In this document: positions 16,522-24,778 of the stretch, piece by piece
How the letters are laid out: every line of letters begins with the position of its first letter
Position numbering within the stretch: position 1 is the first letter of the stretch
Assembly: GCF_020564625.1 (NCBI RefSeq)
Contig: NZ_JAJBZT010000016.1
Span: forward strand, 1 to 41,103
Direction of reading: 5' to 3'
From: Leeia speluncae
GTDB lineage: Bacteria; Pseudomonadota; Gammaproteobacteria; Burkholderiales; Leeiaceae
Length of the DNA: 41,103 bases
Made by a program: the position numbers and the translations under genes
The notes under the pieces: generated by a model
The model's input: only the letters and a program-made list of their open reading frames with translations
What the model was told of the DNA's origin: nothing
Databases searched by the model: none

Positions 16522-17790
16522 TCAGGGAGTAAAAAACTGACGCGCAATAAAGTCAGCCAACAAGCGTCCTGACTCGGTTAACCATAATGTACGCTGACGC
16601 TTTTCCATCATTCCCGCATGAATCAACGGTTGAAGGCGTTTTAATTCATTTGCAAAATAGACATCAAACTGAATGAAATAGGCCAATTCAAAGGTCAAGA
16701 AATCTAAGTAGCCTAAACAAAGCAACTGCTCTACAACGGCGCGTCTGACTAACATATCTAGCGGCAATTTGCGCGCGGTCACCAAAGGTAGCTTTTCTTC
16801 AGCTAGAAAATCGACGTATTTGCCTTCGTCTGCATTAAACGATTGCACCGTTCCAATCACAGATGCTGTACTTGGCCCAACCACCACCCAATCAGTGGTA
16901 GCAGTTTCCCAGTTGCCCGCAGAATTCAAAATTAAACGACTAATACGCTGGGCACCCAACCAAGGATCACCCTGTTTCACAAACCAACCGCCAGCTAAGT
17001 GACCATAGCCTTTGTCTTCTAAGAGCTGAATCACATGATATAGCGTATCTTTTTGCTGACCCAATTTACTAGAAGCCAAGGTCGTTGTTTGAGGTAGGCG
17101 TAAACAAATTCTATCTGGCGCCAAATCCATTAAACTTTTGACATACTCAGCGGCCGGTATACCAACAGCATCACCCGCACCAATCAGTACATCTACCGCT
17201 AAGTGGCTAACGGCCTGACTTTTCAATCGCCAAAGTGCAGATAACTGACTGGCATGAAAATAAATATCTAAAGGATTAATTGCCTGCAAATAAACATTTG
17301 AATATTCAGGAATAAATGCCGGCAATACGTTATTTTCACCTTGCAAACGCAATTTAAAATTAACCGTTCCACCTGTTTCAATTGCACCTTTTCCAACCTT
17401 ACCCCACCAATTTTGGATAATTTCATCTACAGAAAGTCCATTTAATGGTAATTGTAATGTTGCAGAATTAATTCTCTTACCTTCATAATTGCACAAGCGA
17501 ATTTCCCATTCACTTGCAATCGCTTTTGAAAGCTGAGTTTCATCACTCACTTTGTCAGGCCAGATTTCTGTCAAGCTAACTGGTAACGACATCCGGCCAA
17601 CGACAGGTTTCTGCCAAGCGCGATGCAAAGCAGCATCGTTTAATCTTGGCTGACGATATTGTTTAGTGGTAGGAAAGACCGCAATATCTTCTAGCATCAG
17701 CGATAGCGGATGATTCCAAGCTCTCGGTACCACTACCGATGGGAATTCTACGTTACTGCAATCGTACTGATCGAGTTTTAAAGGGGTCAT
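16522..17790 (-). CDS. HemN-like protein without radical-SAM cysteines (pseudoenzyme)
   Basis: 422 residues, close to HemN length (about 457). Several parts follow E. coli HemN (compared from memory): VDVLIGAGD at 199-207 against the NIDLIYGLP strand, LAPDRICLRLP at 223-233 against LNPDRLSVFNY, LLEDKGYGHLAGGWFVKQGDPWLGAQR near 256-282 against the [22 protein letters not shown] region, and the C-terminal HemN domain from VVVGPSTASVIG to the end (LTESGRLLADFI). The CxxxCxxC motif that binds the iron-sulfur cluster is absent; the only cysteines are 11, 100, 229 and 358, all isolated. The GGGTP SAM-binding stretch is replaced by LPLNG. It cannot be an active coproporphyrinogen oxidase. The frame is intact, with its own terminator and an FNR box upstream, and it stands beside fnr where betaproteobacteria often keep hemN. 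Function unknown. Confidence 0.72.
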   Translation of the reverse strand: MTPLKLDQYDCSNVEFPSVVVPRAWNHPLSLMLEDIAVFPTTKQYRQPRLNDAALHRAWQKPVVGRMSLPVSLTEIWPDKVSDETQLSKAIASEWEIRLCNYEGKRINSATLQLPLNGLSVDEIIQNWWGKVGKGAIETGGTVNFKLRLQGENNVLPAFIPEYSNVYLQAINPLDIYFHASQLSALWRLKSQAVSHLAVDVLIGAGDAVGIPAAEYVKSLMDLAPDRICLRLPQTTTLASSKLGQQKDTLYHVIQLLEDKGYGHLAGGWFVKQGDPWLGAQRISRLILNSAGNWETATTDWVVVGPSTASVIGTVQSFNADEGKYVDFLAEEKLPLVTARKLPLDMLVRRAVVEQLLCLGYLDFLTFELAYFIQFDVYFANELKRLQPLIHAGMMEKRQRTLWLTESGRLLADFIARQFFTP

Positions 17791-18169
17791 GGCATGTGTC
17801 TAATGTAATCATGTTATGGCTCAACTATGCCGTTTTACAAAACGCCTCGTCTTGATTTTCATCAAGTTCGCGATATGCCTCTTTGCTAGAGAACGCTCTT
17901 CATGCGGTAAAATTTGTTCTATATCAATAGATTGTCGACACCCAATGATTCTTAACATGGATTAACACACTTATTTTCCAATAAAACTTTATTACGAAAA
18001 CAAATGTGATTAATCAGAAAAAACAATACACAATTACCTTTCATTTTTAATTACCGTTAACGGCGAAACAACAGAAATCACGCAAAACCACTATTTTCTT
18101 TGTTAAACCCTCATCGTAATTCATAAATTAGGGTAAAATGCATTCACAGTTTATTTGGCAGCCAACGCA
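17791..18169. promoter_or_regulatory. Divergent control region of the HemN-like gene and fnr
   Basis: 379 bases without a gene. Contains a perfect FNR box at 17852-17865, a minus-strand -10 candidate (CATAGT, 17829 to 17824) and a plus-strand -10 candidate TAAAAT at 18134-18139, whose -35 is poor. The stretch 17940-18110 is A/T-rich, with nothing I can assign. Confidence 0.6.
17852..17865. promoter_or_regulatory. Perfect FNR box
   Basis: TTGAT-TTTC-ATCAA matches the FNR consensus TTGAT-N4-ATCAA at every position, and the palindrome extends one more pair (C...G). Its centre, 17858.5, is 41.5 bases upstream of the start predicted from the minus-strand -10 CATAGT at 17829-17824, the spacing of class II FNR-activated promoters. 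It therefore most likely drives the HemN-like gene under oxygen limitation. It is about 280 bases from the fnr -10. Confidence 0.85.
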
Positions 18170-18922
18170 ATGACTACTTCAAGCACAATCTCTATTCAAG
18201 AAGTTTCTTTAAAGCACCTACGGGTTGCTTGCTCTAGTTGTAGCCTGAAAGAACTTTGCCTTCCCCTAGGTTTATCTGGCGAAGAAATGACCCAGCTAGA
18301 CTCGCTCATCAGCCAACGCATGCGCATCAAAAAAGGTGAGCATCTGTACAGTGCTGGTGATCCAATGGCTTCTTTATATGCAGTTCGTCTTGGATTCTTT
18401 AAGATGAGCGTGGTTTCTGAAGATGGCAGAGAACAAGTAACCGGCTTCCAAATGGCTGGCGAACTACTCGGCATGGATGCCATTAGTAACGATACACATA
18501 CTTGTAGCGCCATCGCGCTAGAAGACAGTGAAGTTTGCGAAATTCCATTTGCGGAACTAGAGCAATTAAGCCGTTCTATTCCATCTTTGCAGCACAACTT
18601 CTACAAAGTCCTATCGCGTGAGATCGTCCGTGATCACGGTGTGATGATGCTGCTTGGCAATATGAAAGCAGAAGAACGTCTTGCTGCGTTCTTAATCAAT
18701 CTATCTCAACGCTTTGCCTTACGTGGTTACTCTTCTAAAAACTTTATTTTGAGAATGACCCGTGAAGAAATTGGCAGCTACCTTGGTTTAAAATTAGAAA
18801 CCATTAGCCGTAGCTTCTCCAAGTTCCAAGACCAAGGTTTTATCCGTGTCTCTAATAAAGAAGTGGAAATCCTTGATCTAGAAGCCTTGAAAGCCCTACT
18901 TGCTGGATGCCCAGAGAAGTAA
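18170..18922 (+). CDS. fnr: FNR-type oxygen-sensing transcriptional regulator
   Basis: Global regulator of anaerobic metabolism that binds DNA as a [4Fe-4S] dimer and falls apart in oxygen. 250 residues from ATG 18170 (a TTG five codons earlier is less likely). The four cluster cysteines are present: Cys21, Cys24 and Cys30 in ACSSCSLKELC, and Cys112 in THTCSA. The cyclic-nucleotide-binding-like barrel spans about 45-165, followed by a dimer helix and the Crp-type helix-turn-helix, with ETISR in LGLKLETISRSF supplying the Glu-Ser-Arg set that reads TTGAT half sites. This matches the perfect FNR box upstream. Single gene, followed by a long hairpin. Confidence 0.95.
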   Translation: MTTSSTISIQEVSLKHLRVACSSCSLKELCLPLGLSGEEMTQLDSLISQRMRIKKGEHLYSAGDPMASLYAVRLGFFKMSVVSEDGREQVTGFQMAGELLGMDAISNDTHTCSAIALEDSEVCEIPFAELEQLSRSIPSLQHNFYKVLSREIVRDHGVMMLLGNMKAEERLAAFLINLSQRFALRGYSSKNFILRMTREEIGSYLGLKLETISRSFSKFQDQGFIRVSNKEVEILDLEALKALLAGCPEK

Positions 18923-18935
18923 AACCGTTCATTCA

Positions 18936-18971
18936 ATCACTTCGTTAGTGGTATGCCACTAACGAAGTGAT
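18936..18971 (+). terminator. Long perfect hairpin after fnr
   Basis: 16-bp perfect stem ATCACTTCGTTAGTGG with its complement and a TATG loop, 14 bases after the fnr stop. No T-run follows (TCTCTCC), so it may be an RNA-stabilising 3' end or a weak terminator. Confidence 0.6.
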
Positions 18972-19075
18972 CTCTCCTCAGCATCTCTCGTTTAATTTGG
19001 TAACTAATAAATTCTTCTCGGTTACCCGTCTATCTAGTATTCTTCTCTTCAAGCCAAATAATTAGGATCGACTCC

Positions 19076-20008
19076 ATGCTTAGATTGAGTTTGGAAGCAT
19101 TGCAGGTACTAGATGCAATTGACAGGGAAGGTAGTTTTTCTGCAGCAGCAGAAGCACTTCACCGAGTACCCTCTGCCATTACCTATATTGTACAAAAACT
19201 CGAACAAGACTTAGGCGTTCAGATTTTTGATCGCAGTGGACACCGAGCCAAGTTAACGCAAGCAGGTATCGAATTACTGATTGAAGGTAGACACCTTCTA
19301 AAAGCCGCAACGGCTTTAGAGTCCCGCATCAAACGAGCTGCATCTGGTTGGGAAACAGAGCTCACTATTGCCCTAGACACAGTAGTTCCAACGCCTGTTA
19401 TTTTCCCCTTGCTCGAGCAATTTTATCAGCAAGTAAATGGCACAAAGATTCGGCTAACGCACGAAGTATTTGGTGGTTCTTGGGATGCGCTCGTCGAAGG
19501 CCGTGCACAGCTTGTCATCGGCGCCCCCGGAGAATCCCCATCAGAAAATGATCTTGCATGTCACCAAATTGGGCAAATTGATTTTATTTTTTGCGTAGCC
19601 CCCACACATGCGCTTGCCAAAGTACCAGAACCATTATTAGCGAGTGACATTATGTGGCACCGCTCCGTTGCCGTGGCAGATAGTTCAAGGCAATTAGCCC
19701 CGCGCTCTTCAGGCATTCTCCCTGGCCAAGAAACCTTGCTCGTACCTGATATGCGCACCAAGCTAACGGCTCAATTAGCAGGCATCGCCTGTGGCTACTT
19801 GCCAAGAACACTAGCAGAACCCTACTTACAAAGCGGGCGGCTCATTCGCAAAGAAATTAATGAAAAACGAGCGAATGCCCATTTTAATTTAGCGTGGAAA
19901 AGCAAAGAAGAAGGCAAAGCACTTCAGTGGTGGATTGAGCAACTATCTACACCCTATTGGTGTAATAAAATTATGGAAAGCTGCGCGCTACTCAATCAGC
20001 CGTATTAA
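19076..20008 (+). CDS. LysR-family transcriptional regulator, YhaJ-like
   Basis: 310 residues. N-terminal LysR helix-turn-helix at about 5-62 (LEALQVLDAIDREGSFSAAAEAL, then RVPSAITYIVQKLEQDLG and FDRSGH), followed by a substrate-binding-like effector domain from about 95. The pattern ALHRVPSAITY...VQKLEQDLGV.IFDRSGHRAK and the following GWET.L.IALD...PTPV.FPL are close to E. coli YhaJ. AGGA lies upstream of ATG 19076. It is transcribed alone, convergent with the sensor kinase gene 12 bases away. No divergent partner is present, so the target genes are probably elsewhere. The ligand is unknown. Confidence 0.9.
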   Translation: MLRLSLEALQVLDAIDREGSFSAAAEALHRVPSAITYIVQKLEQDLGVQIFDRSGHRAKLTQAGIELLIEGRHLLKAATALESRIKRAASGWETELTIALDTVVPTPVIFPLLEQFYQQVNGTKIRLTHEVFGGSWDALVEGRAQLVIGAPGESPSENDLACHQIGQIDFIFCVAPTHALAKVPEPLLASDIMWHRSVAVADSSRQLAPRSSGILPGQETLLVPDMRTKLTAQLAGIACGYLPRTLAEPYLQSGRLIRKEINEKRANAHFNLAWKSKEEGKALQWWIEQLSTPYWCNKIMESCALLNQPY

Positions 20009-20020
20009 ACAGCGGCAACC

Positions 20021-21199
20021 TTATTGTACCGACAATGGCAGTATAATTCTTGCTTCACAGCCGCTCTGATCATGGCGGTTTTGAAGCGCAATTTCACCGC
20101 CGTGTAGTTCCACCATATTTTTCACAATGGCTAGCCCTAAGCCTGTTCCTTCATGCCTTGTGGTAAAGAATGGCGTAAAAACTTTATCAGCAATATCTGT
20201 AGAAATGCCCGGCCCTTGATCGATCACTTTGATTTGCAATGATCCAGCCTGTAACTGCACAATCACTAGAATCTCACCGCCAGCAGGCGTAAATGATAGT
20301 GCGTTTTCTAATAAGTTCAGCAAGGCACCCTGAAGTCCTTTTTTATGCCCCATGACCGCAGCTTGTAAGCCAGCATCGCCAGTTAAACGAATCGCTACTT
20401 GCTTTTCTTCTGCCACCGGCAAAATAGATTGAATCGCTTCACCAACCCATTCATGAATGTGAAAAGCAGTTTTCTCCCCGGCATCACCTCGCACAAAAGA
20501 GAGCATGTCGGCAATTAGACCCTCCAGGTAAATGAGTCTGCTTTTGGCTTTATCGGCAAACTTTAAGCGCTGCACATCTGGTAGAACCGGCTTATTTAGA
20601 TGCCCGACATATAAAAGTGCGGTGGCTAATGGTGTTCGAAGCTGGTGGGCAAGTCCTGCAGCCATTTCGCCCATTGCAGCCAGTTTCTTATGCTGAGCAA
20701 GTTGTTGCTGCAATCTAAAATGGGAAGACAAATCAGTTAGAAGAATTAATGAACCACGTGCTTCAGGTAATGGCGTATGTTGAATAGATAGTCTTGCACG
20801 CCCAGAACTCATCCCTGCGTTTTTTTGCAATTCATACTCACCGGGAATATTGGTTGGCACCAACATCGTCTTTTCAAGTGATTGCCAAGTTTTACCTGGT
20901 AAGTCTGGCTGCAAAAACTGCTCAGCGGCCCAATTTGCGGCAGTAATTACCCCATGCGCATCTAGTTCAAGCACACCAGCGGGTAGCACCGCTAACAATA
21001 AGGCAACCCGCTGAGCTAGTGTTTCTTTCTCTCTTAATTGTGCTTGTAAGGCCGCATTACTTGCAGCCAACTCGCTAGACAAATGCACCACCTGCGCTTG
21101 CAAGCTATTAAACTGCTCTGACAATTGCTGAGACGCCAAATTGAACTGCTGAAATGCTTCCTGCAGCTCTTTTGGCGATAACTGACTAGCATCAGTCAT
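20021..21199 (-). CDS. FleS/FlrB-like sensor histidine kinase
   Basis: 392 residues without membrane segments, so a cytoplasmic kinase. Residues 5-65 form a coiled coil rich in Gln and Leu; a PAS domain follows at about 66-165 (VLPAGVLELDAHGVITAAN). The HisKA motif LAHQLRTPLATALLY has phosphoacceptor His185. HATPase_c has the N-box around LLNLLENA (292-300), G1 DQGPGI at 327-332 and G2 GTGLGL at 351-356. The AHQLRTPLATALLY signature and the architecture resemble FleS/FlrB kinases that control flagellar genes together with a sigma-54 activator (FleR/FlrC). No such partner is encoded next to it: rluB is upstream, a convergent LysR gene downstream. The flagellar link is therefore tentative. Confidence 0.85.
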   Translation of the reverse strand: MTDASQLSPKELQEAFQQFNLASQQLSEQFNSLQAQVVHLSSELAASNAALQAQLREKETLAQRVALLLAVLPAGVLELDAHGVITAANWAAEQFLQPDLPGKTWQSLEKTMLVPTNIPGEYELQKNAGMSSGRARLSIQHTPLPEARGSLILLTDLSSHFRLQQQLAQHKKLAAMGEMAAGLAHQLRTPLATALLYVGHLNKPVLPDVQRLKFADKAKSRLIYLEGLIADMLSFVRGDAGEKTAFHIHEWVGEAIQSILPVAEEKQVAIRLTGDAGLQAAVMGHKKGLQGALLNLLENALSFTPAGGEILVIVQLQAGSLQIKVIDQGPGISTDIADKVFTPFFTTRHEGTGLGLAIVKNMVELHGGEIALQNRHDQSGCEARIILPLSVQ

Positions 21200-21259
21200 A
21201 GAGAGTTGACTTTCATTGTGTCAAATACAAAGCGATAGCAAACCACTAAAGCAGGAAGA

Positions 21260-22405
21260 TTAAGCCAAATCAGCCCATTTAAGCACTGCCAATACTTCAT
21301 GCTCTTCTAGCTCAGTCCATGTGCCACGCTTTAGTCTTGGAGGTAATGCTAGCGGGCCAAAGCGCACACGCATTAAGCGACTAACCGTAAGTTCAAAGTG
21401 CTCAAACATACGACGCACTTCACGGTTTCTACCTTCTTTTAGAATGACACGATACCAGTGGTTAAAACCTTCTCCGCCTTGATCAACTAATTTATCAAAG
21501 TGCGCAGGTCCATCTTCTAGTTCAATCCCTTTGGTTAAGGCTCGTGCTTGTTCATCAGTCAGAGAACCCATGATACGCACCGCATATTCACGTTCCACTT
21601 CAAAGCGTGGGTGAGTTAAGCGGTTAGCTAAGTCACCAGAGGTAGTGAATAAAAGTAGGCCACTTGTATTAAAATCTAGTCGACCAACCACCGTCCAATA
21701 GCTACCTTGCACACGTGGTAAACGATCAAACACGGTTGTGCGACCTTGAGGATCATCACGCGTTACCAACTCGCCTTCTTGCTTGTGATACATCAAGATA
21801 CGTGGCAAGCGGTTTTGTACGCGTAAACGGATTGGCTTGCCATCCACACGCACTAAATCATTTGGGGTTACTTTTGTACCAGGTGTTGCTGCTTCACCAT
21901 TCACAGTCACACGACCAGATTCAATCAGCGCATCCATCTCACGGCGAGAACCTACCCCACTTTGAGCAAGTAGTTTTTGCAAACGCTGAGGCTCTTCACT
22001 TACCTCAAACTTAACTTTTGGCGTATTGCGGTCACGGTCTTCACGCTTGACCAAAGTAACACGTCTAGCTTTTCCTGACGGGGCAGTCTTACCCGCGCCA
22101 ACCGGCCTTGCACCAACTGGAAGTTTTTTTCCTAAGATTTCAATATCAGGTGCTTTTGGTGGTCGCTTTCCTGTACTACTTGCAGTTGTTCTTGGCTTTT
22201 CTGCCGAACTACTATTGCTGCCAAATACTTCATTGTCACGTTTTGACTTATTGTTAGTCCGCGTCTCTGTTGGACGTTTTCTTTGCTGTCCAAACTCCCC
22301 TTCTTTACCGCCAAATGATTGCGGTGATTGTTGGCGCTGCTGAGACCTAGACCCTACTCGGGACACAGGCTGACGCGCACCGGAAGACGAATTTCTTTTA
22401 GACAT
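21260..22405 (-). CDS. rluB: 23S rRNA pseudouridine(2605) synthase RluB
   Basis: Converts U2605 of 23S rRNA to pseudouridine. 381 residues: a basic, Ser/Arg/Gln-rich low-complexity N-terminal extension (1-138), an S4 RNA-binding domain at about 139-190 ([21 protein letters not shown]), and the RsuA-type catalytic domain with Asp244 in [14 protein letters not shown] and the later [12 protein letters not shown] motif. E. coli RluB carries its extra tail at the C terminus; here the extra part precedes the S4 domain, as is common in betaproteobacteria. The start overlaps the scpB 3' end by 8 bases, so the two are coupled. A 60-base gap separates it from the kinase gene. Confidence 0.92.
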   Translation of the reverse strand: MSKRNSSSGARQPVSRVGSRSQQRQQSPQSFGGKEGEFGQQRKRPTETRTNNKSKRDNEVFGSNSSSAEKPRTTASSTGKRPPKAPDIEILGKKLPVGARPVGAGKTAPSGKARRVTLVKREDRDRNTPKVKFEVSEEPQRLQKLLAQSGVGSRREMDALIESGRVTVNGEAATPGTKVTPNDLVRVDGKPIRLRVQNRLPRILMYHKQEGELVTRDDPQGRTTVFDRLPRVQGSYWTVVGRLDFNTSGLLLFTTSGDLANRLTHPRFEVEREYAVRIMGSLTDEQARALTKGIELEDGPAHFDKLVDQGGEGFNHWYRVILKEGRNREVRRMFEHFELTVSRLMRVRFGPLALPPRLKRGTWTELEEHEVLAVLKWADLA

Positions 22406-22955
22406 TTGGCAAACTTTCCTGACTTAATACTTGAACGAGCTCCGTTAATGGCGGTAACTCATTCAAACTTCTTAAATTCAGGTCATCCAAGAACTTTTTA
22501 GTAGTTGCTAACAATGCAGGACGACCTGGTACATCTCTATGCCCTACGGTTTCTATCCAACCGCGAGCCATCAAAGTATGTATGATACTACCGGATACCC
22601 CTACTCCGCGAATTTCTTCTATCTCACTACGTGTAACTGGTTGCCGATACACAATAATGGCAAGAGTTTCTAAGGTCGCGCGCGAGTATTTTGCGGGCGT
22701 TTCTCTGTTTAAGCGATTTAACCAAGGCTGAAACTCCGCTTTAGTTTTAAAACGCCAGCCTGATGCCAATTGCACTAACTCGACAGATCTGCCCGCCCAA
22801 TCTTGCTGTAACTGGATAAGCAAGACTCTAATCTGCTCATTCGTCCACTCGTCGCCTAGTAGCTTTTTCATTTCCCCAAAAGACAACGGCTCTACCGCTG
22901 TGAGTAGAGCCGCTTCCAGAACGAGAGTTAATTGATCTGGTGTTTGTTCTGTCAT
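22398..22955 (-). CDS. scpB: Segregation and condensation protein ScpB
   Basis: Winged-helix subunit of the SMC-ScpA-ScpB condensin that compacts and separates chromosomes. 185 residues with two winged-helix regions; the family motifs [15 protein letters not shown] near the N terminus, [25 protein letters not shown] and [23 protein letters not shown] are all visible. The ATG shares one base with the stop codon of the lipoprotein gene before it, and its 3' end overlaps rluB by 8 bases, so translation is coupled along the block. scpA lies just upstream but separated by the lipoprotein gene. Confidence 0.94.
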   Translation of the reverse strand: MTEQTPDQLTLVLEAALLTAVEPLSFGEMKKLLGDEWTNEQIRVLLIQLQQDWAGRSVELVQLASGWRFKTKAEFQPWLNRLNRETPAKYSRATLETLAIIVYRQPVTRSEIEEIRGVGVSGSIIHTLMARGWIETVGHRDVPGRPALLATTKKFLDDLNLRSLNELPPLTELVQVLSQESLPNV

Positions 22956-23641
22956 TATGAAGAACGGCGACGCATAAAGACAAAACCAATAATCAACACA
23001 AGCAATACACCCACACCAATTGCAATTAATTTAATTGGGAATGCGCTTGATTCGACTACGTAGCTTGTTTTACCTGCAGGCAAACCAAGTAAGTCTAGTT
23101 TAATCGGATCAGAACCAGATGCAGACTGACCATCCACCATTTTGATGGATCCTGGCATTTTCAGTTCCATTTCCATGACCATGCCCATTGCTTTCATTTG
23201 CTGAGCTTCTGGGCCATTTGGTAACGCTTTTGGTGCATTACCAGGGCCGGCTTTACCGCCCTTACCTGCAATTTCATTAAATAGCGCAACTGCATCTACT
23301 TTCACAGTAGAACCATCAACAGTCACACCATTTGCATTTTCTTTTGCTAATTTACCGCTTAGCTCTACTTTGTTTGGCGACAAATCTTTACAAGTGATGT
23401 CTGACGACAACTCTTTTTGCATTTCTGCACAATTCATTTCTTTAGGTGTCTTTGGATCTGCACCACCCATACCCTTCATCATTTCCATCATTTTGCTGAA
23501 ATCGTATGAAGTTGCGTACTCAACCGAACCATCACCAGCCACTGTCGCCTTGGTTTTCACCTCAACGCAACCAGTCAACCCCACGGCAAGTAAACCAGCA
23601 GCAGCTAGACGAAGAACCTTTGATGAAAAAAATGTTTGCAT
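22955..23641 (-). CDS. Putative lipoprotein with C-terminal membrane anchor, function unknown
   Basis: 228 residues, no recognised function. Signal with lipobox LTGC places the lipid-modified Cys at 25. Residues 28-45 ([20 protein letters not shown]) read as the start of a beta-rich domain; the centre is rich in Met, Lys and Gly and has further cysteines in MNCAEM and ITCKDL. A hydrophobic segment at about 201-221 ([18 protein letters not shown]) followed by MRRRSS would anchor the C terminus in the inner membrane with a cytoplasmic tail. Start at ATG 23641 with AGGGA upstream is chosen because it begins the signal peptide; an upstream start at 23746 would bury it. It sits between scpA and scpB and shares one base with the scpB start. 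Confidence 0.78.
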   Translation of the reverse strand: MQTFFSSKVLRLAAAGLLAVGLTGCVEVKTKATVAGDGSVEYATSYDFSKMMEMMKGMGGADPKTPKEMNCAEMQKELSSDITCKDLSPNKVELSGKLAKENANGVTVDGSTVKVDAVALFNEIAGKGGKAGPGNAPKALPNGPEAQQMKAMGMVMEMELKMPGSIKMVDGQSASGSDPIKLDLLGLPAGKTSYVVESSAFPIKLIAIGVGVLLVLIIGFVFMRRRSS

Positions 23642-23806
23642 GAATAAATCCCTGAAATAAATGATATTGTTTGCTGCTATTTCGATGCTAAATGAATCTC
23701 GACAAAACCCTAACATCATACACGATGAAATGCAATTAGCATTCAATATTGTAAATATATGTTAAGAATTTTTTAGGCATTGATTAGCAGCATCAATCTA
23801 CGAGAC

Positions 23807-24631
23807 TCAAGGTGGATTGGGGGCAACTACATAAATAGTGCCATTCGGTTCTGTCTGAATCATTCTCACTAAGCCTTCTTTCGCTAGCTCTAATATCGCA
23901 ATGAAATTTAGCACCAATTGCATCTTATTCTTCACGTCTTCAAAGAATTGATCAAAATCTAATGGGCCTGTTTGTCGCTTAAGCAGCTTTAGAATATGGG
24001 CCATTTGATGACGAATAGAAACCACCTCTGGCGCAACATGATGATGCGTCTGCAATTTATTTCTTTTTAGAATACGCTGCCAAGCTTCTATTAATTGAGC
24101 GACATCGACTTCTGGTGGCAAGATTTCATGCGAGCTATCAACTAACACCTGTGCCCATTCAAAAGCATCACCAGCGATTGGCAACTGATCAATCACGAGT
24201 GCGGCCGCTTTCATTTGCTCATACACCAACAAACGTTCGACTAAGGCGGCACGCGGGTCAATGTACTCATCTTGATCATCTAAGGATGGCGGAACCGGCA
24301 GTAATAACCGAGACTTAATCTCGATTAACATAGCAGCCATTAATAAATACTCACTCGCCAACTCAAACCGATGGTTTTCCATCATCGCAACATACGCCAT
24401 GTATTGCTCAGTTAATTGCGCCATTGGAATATTTAATACATCTAGGTTTTGCTTGCGAATGAGATAAAGCAGCAAATCTAACGGGCCTTCAAATGTTTCT
24501 AAAAAGACTTGTAGGGCATCTGGTGGGATATATAGGTCGGCAGGGAATTCGCGTACAGCCTCTCCATTCACTTGCGCAATGGGAGGTTCAGGTAAATCAA
24601 TCTGAGGTAAGGTAAGATCACTTTGCTTCAT
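23807..24631 (-). CDS. scpA: Segregation and condensation protein ScpA
   Basis: Kleisin subunit of the bacterial SMC complex. About 274 residues; the conserved N-terminal part FLETFEGPLDLLLYLIRKQNLDVLNIPMAQLTEQY is complete, as is the EYLLMAAMLIEIKSRLLLP helix, with a C-terminal winged helix ending in TEPNGTIYVVAPN. ATG 24631 is used; a TTG at 24655 is in frame but lies next to the T-run of the trpS terminator. Neither has a clear ribosome site. It is followed by the lipoprotein gene and then scpB on the same strand. Confidence 0.93.
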   Translation of the reverse strand: MKQSDLTLPQIDLPEPPIAQVNGEAVREFPADLYIPPDALQVFLETFEGPLDLLLYLIRKQNLDVLNIPMAQLTEQYMAYVAMMENHRFELASEYLLMAAMLIEIKSRLLLPVPPSLDDQDEYIDPRAALVERLLVYEQMKAAALVIDQLPIAGDAFEWAQVLVDSSHEILPPEVDVAQLIEAWQRILKRNKLQTHHHVAPEVVSIRHQMAHILKLLKRQTGPLDFDQFFEDVKNKMQLVLNFIAILELAKEGLVRMIQTEPNGTIYVVAPNPP

Positions 24632-24656
24632 GCGAAAGTCTGCTGCAAATGACAAG

Positions 24657-24709
24657 AAAAAACCGCCAAACCTAGATCAATTAACACTTGATGAAAGTTG
24701 GCGGCTTTT
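24657..24709. terminator. Bidirectional-looking terminator between trpS and scpA
   Basis: Outer stem CCGCCAA (24663-24669) with TTGGCGG (24698-24704) and inner stem ATCAA/TTGAT around 24676-24692. On the minus strand TTTTTT follows directly (24662-24657), and on the plus strand CTTTTT follows. It would end trpS transcripts about 75 bases after the stop. The T-run lies 26 bases before the scpA ATG, so any scpA promoter must lie within or after it, or scpA depends on read-through. Confidence 0.75.
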
Positions 24710-24778
24710 TGATATTGCATCAGCTAAATTCCCGTCACTTAACTAGTGAAGTGAGAATACTTGCAAGTAAATAGTTGC

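Noticed and set aside
16522-17790. Calling the HemN-like gene a pseudogene
   Set aside because: The frame is intact over 422 codons with a terminator and an FNR-type promoter. Only the catalytic motif is missing, so a pseudoenzyme fits better.
18006-18015. TGATTAATCA palindrome in the fnr upstream region as a second FNR box
   Set aside because: The half sites are separated by two bases instead of four, so it does not fit the FNR consensus.
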